Source: Kuschelorhynchus macadamiae (lineage: Eukaryota; Arthropoda; Insecta; Coleoptera; Curculionidae). Taken from it: a stretch of 64,000 bases of DNA. Made by a program: the position numbers and the translations under genes. Below are positions 57,360-64,000 of this stretch, one piece after another. A model generated the notes under the pieces. The model saw only the letters and a program-made list of their open reading frames with translations, was not told where the DNA came from and did no database searches. Every line of letters starts with the position of its first letter. Within the stretch, counting starts at the first letter, position 1. The stretch is from the NCBI GenBank assembly GCA_030620095.1, contig JAUTXW010000345.1:1368001-1432000 (forward strand). The letters run 5' to 3'.

Positions 57360-57740
57360 TATTTGTATTGTAATAAATGTGGTTTATTTTTTGAAAACTT
57401 AACTACTTAATGTTTAACTAGTTCACCTTTTCGTTGCTTAATTCTGAGTAGTATTACTAAGCACATCTTTAGCAGGTAAAGTAAAAAGATACTTGAGGAT
57501 CCAAGTTTTTCATTTATTAGTGACTGTTTTTTTTTTTCATTTATTAGTGACTGCCTTTTTCTTATCTTCATCGCTTCAGCTTCTCCCTTAGGCTTTTGAT
57601 GTTCTTCTTCTAGGACAGCTTTGTCTTTTGCATTATTGTAGGCGCTACAAAGCATTTGTTCTTTTTGAGAACAGAAAAAGCCAAAGAAGGTTCAATTCCT
57701 TGAAACATCTGAACCAGGTTGTTATTCTTTTTCTTTGCAA
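57360..57740 (-). pseudogene. Fragment related to the arthropod zinc-finger/DDE-like multi-copy family
   Basis: Minus-strand FFCSQKEQMLCSAYNNAKDKA followed by VLEEEHQKPKGEAEAMK resembles the segment PKKDLCDVCEAYRN...EEKEKD of the longer copy at 62320-63850: a Cys pair, a short linker, then a charged helix. After this the frame holds a duplicated QSLINEKK and loses similarity. The assignment is by resemblance of a short segment. Confidence 0.4.
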
Positions 57741-58189
57741 AAATTGTCTGTGAATAATCTGTACAAAATCGAAATGTTTAGATCTGAAGAAAGATAGTGT
57801 TTTTGCAAATCACGCCTACAGCAACCACCTGTTTCACTTATGCTTTTAAGAGAAGTTTTTGTAACTCGGTGAGAAACTGCAAATGTACTGCAAAAGAATT
57901 TTTGGCAAACCCATTGGCGATTACCATTTGAATCTCTAACTCTAACTAAAAAAAGTTTCTAGAAGTCTAGAAGTATTTTTGAGTTTTAGGTTGTCTTTTT
58001 TTCCTGAAACAGGTGTGTTTTGCATGAGCGAAGACATATATATTTTTTGGCTTGTATGTTCGTAAGTGGTAACATTCATTGCAAAGTATTTTTTTTGCAT
58101 ATCCAATAACATAAAACGAAAACTTCCACGCCTTTGGTCAATTAAGAAATCATAGTTCTTGGGATTAGATAGTGTCAAATTGAAATTAC

Positions 58190-58830
58190 TATCCGACGTT
58201 TCGCCTCTGATTTTAGGTGGCATTTTCAGGAATCCTTATTCTACGAGAACACTGAATGAGCTCCGAAAGATTCAAGTGGGCTTTTATCCGATTTGTATTC
58301 TACGTATGATGTAGATCACAACCCGTATCTCTATTGATCTTTTTTGTATGTTTAAAAATTTCAATATGTTTTCTGATTTTTCGTTTATTAAATCCTGGAA
58401 CCCATGCAAGAACTTTGGTTTCTTTTACATTTATAATATGGCCACTGGTATGCTGGTGTTCAGCTACAGCAGAATGAACAATTTGTTTCTTTTTAATAAT
58501 TTCATGTTCCTTAAGTCTACTGGATTTTGAGCGTCCTATATCTCCCATATGCACTTCTCCGCAGGAGCAGGGGATTTTATATACTCCTTCTGTTGAAAAA
58601 GGTAAAACATCTTTCGGAGATCGCAAGCATTGCACAATCTTCTTATGTGTATTGAAGATTCTACGGATCTTGGACCGCCGAAGTAATCATTCTATTTTGT
58701 CTGTAGTGTCATGTATGAAGAAAAACACTATCTTACGATGGCTCCTTATTATTCTCCTTTCTTGTAGTTGGATTACTATATCTTTTTATTGAACGCGTAA
58801 TCTCTTCAGTGCACGCTCTAAGAGGGAATG
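58190..58830 (-). pseudogene. Penelope-like element fragment: GIY-YIG domain and 3' tail
   Basis: From 58760 on the minus strand FIHDTTDKIE and RRSKIRRIFNTHKKIVQCLRSPKD precede GVYKIPCSCGEVHMGDIGRSKSSRLKEH, the GIY-YIG domain. GIY is present as GVY; the second motif YIGQTGRS is altered to HMGDIGRS. HSAVAEHQHTSGHII and FNKRKIRKHIEIFKH (catalytic Glu position) follow, ending near 58300. The RT is absent. A hammerhead-like motif lies in the tail. This is a different, more diverged PLE family than the one at 52 kb. Confidence 0.85.
58191..58234 (-). ncRNA. Hammerhead-ribozyme-like motif in 3' tail of the third PLE
   Basis: Minus strand: ATTC (stem I), CTGAAAA (one change from CTGANGA), TGCCACCT-AAAATC-AGAGGC (stem II with a bulge), GAAAC, GTC, GGAT (stem I, with one G-T pair). 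It is the best-kept core among the PLE tails here. Confidence 0.55.
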
Positions 58831-58886
58831 GCTATTGCACTCAATATATTACCAGTTCAATTAAAATATATAGTAATCCAACTACG
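58766..58886. repeat. Inverted repeat upstream of the PLE fragment
   Basis: GTAGTTGGATTACTATAT at about 58766-58783 is the exact reverse complement of ATATAGTAATCCAACTAC at about 58869-58886, 85 bases apart. Confidence 0.75.
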
Positions 58887-61443
58887 CAAAAGAAAAATGA
58901 TAAGGTTTTCTGATCGGGAAAAATTTAGTTTATACAAACTCCTACTTATGTTGTATTCTTTCCGTGTCTTGAGATGTTGCGTCCACATTTTTTGTAGAGC
59001 AAGTATTATACTTAACAGATGAAAACACCTCAGAATTTAAAGTATTACTCCTTATAATTTCACCTTATAATTAAATTAATAATTAAGTACTGTGTTAAAA
59101 AACGCGCTAAATTACTCACAACTTTCAACTAACCTTACTTTTGTAAAAGTGCTAAATTCCCAGAATAATTGCAACATACTCAGAATTTGTATCACTAATG
59201 TGGTAAGTGCTTTTGTCACATGTGTGTTAGGAGTCTGTGGTTAAATAACCTCGTTACACAAATGTCAGATGGCGACACGAATCTTAAAATTGTAAATGTC
59301 ATCCGAAAGAATACACTTTAAAACACCGCCTGGAATAATTAACTGATTTTCACCATAAAGTGCACTTAAAACATTTATGCGCTACACCATCGAAATATAC
59401 GCTATGAACGACTATACTAAACTTATCTACTCGTACTTGCATGTGCGAGTGAGAGAATGAGATGCATATGCAGTGGACATTTTACCGTTTCTGGGCGGAT
59501 GGTAGACCCTGTGCATCGGTGGCTGCTTATAACATATTATAAAATAGTGTTCTGTAAGTAAGATACATTAAATTTTGCGCTGATAGTATGATGTAGTTGC
59601 ACTGACTATATATATCGAGGTTTAAATCGTCTAGCAAAGGTTAGGACATATGGAAAGTGTCTGGCAATAATATTACTGACTCGCTAATACTGTCCCGTAA
59701 GACATATTAAAAAACTAGCTTTTATACTTAAACATAGTTGGGCACCATTTTGTTACATTTCAGGTAGCTGTTACCTGCCAAACTTCTGACTCAACTTAAC
59801 TAAAACCTATACTTTCTGACCTACCATAGTACAAACCTATAGAATAAATTTTATGCATGATACGTGACGTAGGTCTGGGATAATTGGGATCTTATTCTAT
59901 TAAAATTTTAACATGAAGTGTGCAACTCGGTGTCCCTTAAGAATGGTTTAAATTGCCGTGAGTCCTAGGGAATCAGAAAATATAATTTAAAGTTCAATTT
60001 GAAAATAGAGTTATGCGAAATCTGATTCAGTTAAGCCGGCCAATATCGACAATGGGTGGGTGGTATAGTGTGGGTATCGCATATGTCCAAAAGATTCATT
60101 TATCATCCATTCTGTTTGTCGTAAAATCGGTTTAACGCCACCTAATAAGAAGAAAAGAATTATTATTTAACCAAAGCGCATAGTGCCTTAAATTGAATAA
60201 TTCACAATAACGAACAAACTAAACTGACAGAAGAAATCTTCCGAAGCTATTTATCACTTGGTATGATTTATTGGATTCGTAATGAAAAGTGTATAATAAC
60301 TCTCAGCCCACTAACTTTTTAACGCGAAAAATATTATTGGCAAAGTTATTAAAATGGCACCATTATGCAAATCGTAATGATGTTAAGAAATAGTTTACAA
60401 ACATTTCAATAGCCTAAGTTAAATTGCGGCCGAACCCTTGGAGATGTTTGCTTTTATGCAGTTCAGATTGTAGGTGGTAATTCACGAGAACAATTTTTAT
60501 GTCTTGTTTCAGTAAGATCTGTAAGATTCCGCTTAGAAATCTTATTAAAATATCAATATATCTTTTGAATTACACTCGATTTGTAATATGTTATAAACTC
60601 TATATCTTTTGCATTTTGAGTTTATTATAATATTTTTATTGTGAAATAGTTTGTTTTCGTACATTGGCGTTCTTGTGTCTTGATTTATTTAATAGTATAC
60701 AAGACAATACATTATATTGGTTAAGCGCATGTCGCGAAAAAATATTTTAAATTGTAGACTACTGACTTACGTAATATTTTGTAATGTGTGGAGAAGCAAT
60801 TATTAATAATGCGTTTTTATGGGCGTATTTAAGTGGGGGTCCGGACCCCTTTCTTAGATTTTTCATTGTTTCGGCTATCTGTACAGTAAAGGAAAGCTAC
60901 TCGTGTATGAAAGTGAGAACCATTTTTTTTGGCCAACAAAATAAATTATGAAAAACAAAATTGTGAATACGCCACTGTGCATTTTGATTTAAGTTTTATT
61001 AACAGCAATCGGTCTTTACTTAGCTTATAGTTTACTACATATATGATAAAAAAAATAGATAGCAACTTTTACTAAAAACAAAGCCTGTGTTCCAATACTT
61101 CAAAAACTCCCTGACCTGCACTAACTCCTTGGTATTCTAGAACTTATAAACAACCTTCCACATAATAATACAGCATTCTTTACAAATATGCATGTTTCAA
61201 ATGGCTGTAGCCTTTATGGCTCTAAATGATTTTCCTTAAACCTGAATATTCTATTTATACATATCAATGACGTGTCCATTCTGTCTCATAATGTATCAGT
61301 GTCCGAGAAAAAAAAATTGAAGCCTGTAATTTAAAAGAAAACGTTGACAGACGGCACAGTGACGTTTTTTTTACCTTCTACCTACTTTTTTCTTCATAAG
61401 TATAATAATAAATATTTCTCGATACTATGGCGGCACTCATATG

Positions 61444-61447
<4 letters not shown>
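58887..61447. other. AT-rich interval; possible small MITE at 60819-60978
   Basis: GGGCGTATTTAAG at about 60821 and, reversed, GGCGTATTCACAA near 60975 look like inverted ends of a ~160-bp non-autonomous hAT-type element. Inside it lies the perfect palindrome GGGGTCCGGACCCC (60836-60849). No gene is supportable. Confidence 0.4.

Positions 61448-61504
<57 letters not shown>
61448..61504. repeat. (TA)n microsatellite, ~57 bp
   Basis: TA dinucleotides preceded by ATGTATATACA. No transposon end recognised on either side. Confidence 0.95.
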
Positions 61505-61506
<2 letters not shown>

Positions 61507-62319
61507 CTTCTTTGCGAGAACAATGTGACAAGGCGAAAAATGCAATTTTACAGGAAGCAACTTTTAAATTTTAAAAAATATATAAACTCTAAAGCATATA
61601 GTTTTTTGCAGTACAACTTCATTAGCGAAGTAATTTAACTATTAAGATATCTAGAGACAAGAAAATCTTCCCAAGATTTGATAGTTTTGGGTATTATTTA
61701 GCGTTATTTAAAAAAAATTGAATTTATGTCACACTTTTCCTGAAAATATTTTAAAATAGTAATGGGGCAAATGGACTAGTCACGTTGTAGATGATGTAAC
61801 TTTTTCTTTAATTCCAAGTTTAATTCTAACATTGTTGAAGTAAGTAACATTTATTAAACAGATGAAAACTTTTTAGCAAAATAGTGACAACTGACAATGT
61901 AATTATCTTTGCCATAGATATATTCCATTTTAGCTAGTGGTTATTCGATATAGCTATACTTAGTTGAAAACATAAAACCTAATCAGTCTCTTGGGACCAT
62001 CAGACTTTAAAAATAATCACTGTTTTAAATATTAATAATATCTTGGACATCAATTTCTAAGTATTTTAAAAAAGATTCTAAAAAAATCCTAAAAACAAAA
62101 AGAAAGAGGTACGCAACTAAAAATGTACTTAGAAAACTACTAGGAACTCTCAGTAAGGCATTTCTAATTCACTTATCAAACTTAAAAACAAAATTAGATA
62201 TTCACTAATTTAGAATTAGTAATCACAGTAACCATTTTAAATGGCAATAAGATCATTTTGTAATTATAGCTAAACAAACAAGTATACGAAATAAAAAAAA
62301 CAGTATTCTTAAAATCTAC
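61505..62319. other. AT-rich stretch without recognisable gene
   Basis: Nothing supportable on either strand. Confidence 0.45.
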
Positions 62320-63850
62320 AATACTTCGAAAAATGGCTTATGGTATCTTGGGATAAGATTTTTATTTACCAAATTCATGAGATCCCATTTTTTTTTTCAA
62401 CCAATCCAGGTTTATGAGAGTAAGCTTTTTTTAGTTCAATAACTATATCATTATTTCTCTTTTTTTTTTTCAAAACAATAGCTTTCTTAAAATCGGTTTC
62501 AGCATATGAATATTTGAAAAATATCGCATTGGATTCGGCCTTTTCAACTCTTATCACTTTTATTTCTGGTAGCTTTATAGTATTATTATCATCATCTTTC
62601 GTCAACACAAAGTTCATCTGATTGCATATAATTTTCCAATCGTAAAAATCATCATAACACATCTCATTAACATGGATTGGCTCGCTTTGCGCCAGCGCAA
62701 TTGTCCGAATAGAAGACAACATCCAGATCATTTACAGCTTCTGAAATTTTCACCAGGTATTTAAACACACAAGTACCAATTTCGTTTATGCCTCTATTTG
62801 CATTTGACTCATCCCATACGTAACTTTCAACAACGTTATTCTGGATATTATAAATTATTAGGTTAAGTACATTTAGTTTTGACTTATAATAAAAAATTGA
62901 TATGTCCCCTTTTGGGCACTGAAAGACAGCTTGCAAGTCATAAACAGCAACTAAAGTGTTTTTGTTATCCTTGTCCTTTTCCTTTTCAATCCGTGATAAT
63001 TGTTTTTCTCTAATGTGTTTGTCGAAGTTTTCTTTTTTAGTTTCTTTTTCTTCTGACGTACTATTTCTATATGCTTCGCAAACATCACACAAATCTTTTT
63101 TGGGTACAAAAAACGATATATTAAAGTCTCGAGTAAATATACGATAGAACATCAAGTAAGTTGCAAAAGGGGTATTTTCAGACTTACATTTCTCAACGTA
63201 ATCTCTGTGAAGGTCAGTAATAGCTTTACTTCCATCTATGTAGTGCCGATTAGAGTTAGCTCGGATGTAGTGCGATTCAATTTTTGGGATCAACTCTATA
63301 AATGTTTTTACGCCTTTTTTAACATTTTCATCAACTTTCTTGTGGTTTTGATGAGAACCACGGTTATCGCTCATTGAAGAAATATTGGTATCTTTATTTT
63401 TTTTCTGTAGAGCGGTCTCAATAGGCCGATTGTTAATACCTAAAATATTTTTAAAAAACTTCTTGCAGACTCTGGTCTTCTTACCAGAAACAGTAAAAAA
63501 GAAAGCGTTGTTATTATCACGCTTTATTGCAACATTTCCTTCCGGATCTACTTTAACACAGCGATGTTTTGAAATGACTGCTTCAACAGTGTTTGCAATA
63601 AAAGTCCATTGCTTTCCAATATGTCCTAAAGCCCAATATTCTCTTAAAAGTTGCTGTCTTTGAACTTCCGTGATATGTGAGCCACATTTAAATTTACAAT
63701 TTTCTTTTGCAAGGTACGTTCTGGGAAAACCTTATTAGTTTTTGTTGATTTATAAGACTGTCCGCTATTTCTCGTTCGCAATATTTTTTTTCCAATTATT
63801 TTCTTGTCTGGGTCTTTTTTTTTCCTTTTTTAGTTGGATTATCTGGTTGT
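62320..63850 (-). pseudogene. Arthropod multi-copy zinc-finger/DDE-like protein (SDNCAG family), internally deleted
   Basis: The N-terminus is basic (KKGKKKDPDKKIIGKKILR, GQSYKSTKTN). A one-base frameshift near 63730 leads to RTYLAKENCKFKCG and REYWALGHIGKQWTFIANTVE, then the open 235-codon frame from 63374: IPKIESHYIRANSNRHYIDG, DLHRDYVEKCK, FNISFFVPKKDLCDVCEAYRN (Cys pair), ATG-independent VAVYDLQAVFQCPKG, FYYKSKLNVLN, SYVWDESNANRGINEIGTCVFKYL and VVFYSDNCAGAKR. It then jumps to PIHVNEMCYDDFYDWKI and KKAYSHKPGLVEKK. Full family members I recall have SDNCAGQQKN followed by about 70 residues with an HTQNEGDSVHS block; here that stretch is deleted. The conserved acidic and His positions suggest a DDE-type transposase, but no biochemical function is known to me. 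Confidence 0.7.
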
Positions 63851-64000
63851 ATTGATTCTACTTAGTTAGTAGTAAAAAGTAATATATGAAACAAGTAGTA
63901 TATGAAACAATAAGTAAATAGTAAAAAAGTAATATATGAAACACTAAGTAAATAACAAAATAATTAATATAACACGAGCTATAAAAATAAAGTTTTAATT
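63851..64000. repeat. Short tandem AT-rich repeats at window end
   Basis: AGTAATATATGAAACA and AAGTAAATAG words alternate three times between 63880 and 63960. The window ends without a further feature. Confidence 0.6.

Overview
The window reads as intergenic DNA from a large, strongly AT-rich arthropod genome, most probably an insect. I found no intact host gene. Nearly every long reading frame outside the TA microsatellites either belongs to a decayed transposable element or cannot be recognised. The families present (Penelope-like elements with GIY-YIG endonuclease, insect-type Tc1/mariner, pogo and ZMYM1-like hAT transposases, a tRNA-headed SINE, APE-type and RT-type LINE fragments, and a zinc-finger/SDNCAG family multi-copy in arthropods) fit that reading. 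Species and order cannot be decided from the sequence.

Layout, left to right. 1-908 (-): N-terminal half of a Penelope-like element (PLE) running off the left edge. 2580-3895 (+): a composite repeat carrying about four tandem units of roughly 200-230 bp, each with a hammerhead-ribozyme-like core. 8723-11700: a dead hAT element between two (TA)n arrays. 12000-14620: Tc1 and mariner pieces. 15876-16550 (-): LINE endonuclease fragment. 19436-19840: SINE. 21212-23538: pogo-like element with TIRs, abutting (TA)n. 24650-25600: two modules of the composite-repeat family. 27491-30042: a complete mariner with inverted repeats of about 500 bp and a TTAA MITE inserted at the transposase stop codon; a second, inverted MITE copy at 31355-31579. 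34043-35318: a long palindrome with hammerhead-like motifs near both outer ends, flanked by (TA)n. 39024-41382: a DDE element with perfect 30-bp TIRs and TA duplications. 42985-43890: a tandemly duplicated segment with long TA arrays. 44430-45103: mariner fragment. 47870-49440 (-): LINE RT fragment. 51897-53975: a PLE whose 5' part is inverted in the manner of twin priming. 55141-56900 (-): second copy of the hammerhead composite. 57360-58830 (-): transposase fragment and a third PLE fragment. 62320-63850 (-): internally deleted SDNCAG-family protein.

The unifying signal is a small hammerhead-like RNA motif (CUGANGA, stem II, GAAAC, GUC) found in four sequence contexts: the tandem array and its inverted second copy, both arms of the palindrome, and the 3' tails of two PLE fragments. 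Stems I and II are kept by different base pairs in each context, which argues for RNA structure rather than simple shared descent. The motif order (GIY-YIG ORF, hammerhead, about 70-90 nt, then a TA array) and the tandem arrays without ORFs suggest autonomous PLEs together with non-autonomous, retrozyme-like passengers. This is inference from reading only; no folding or search was run.
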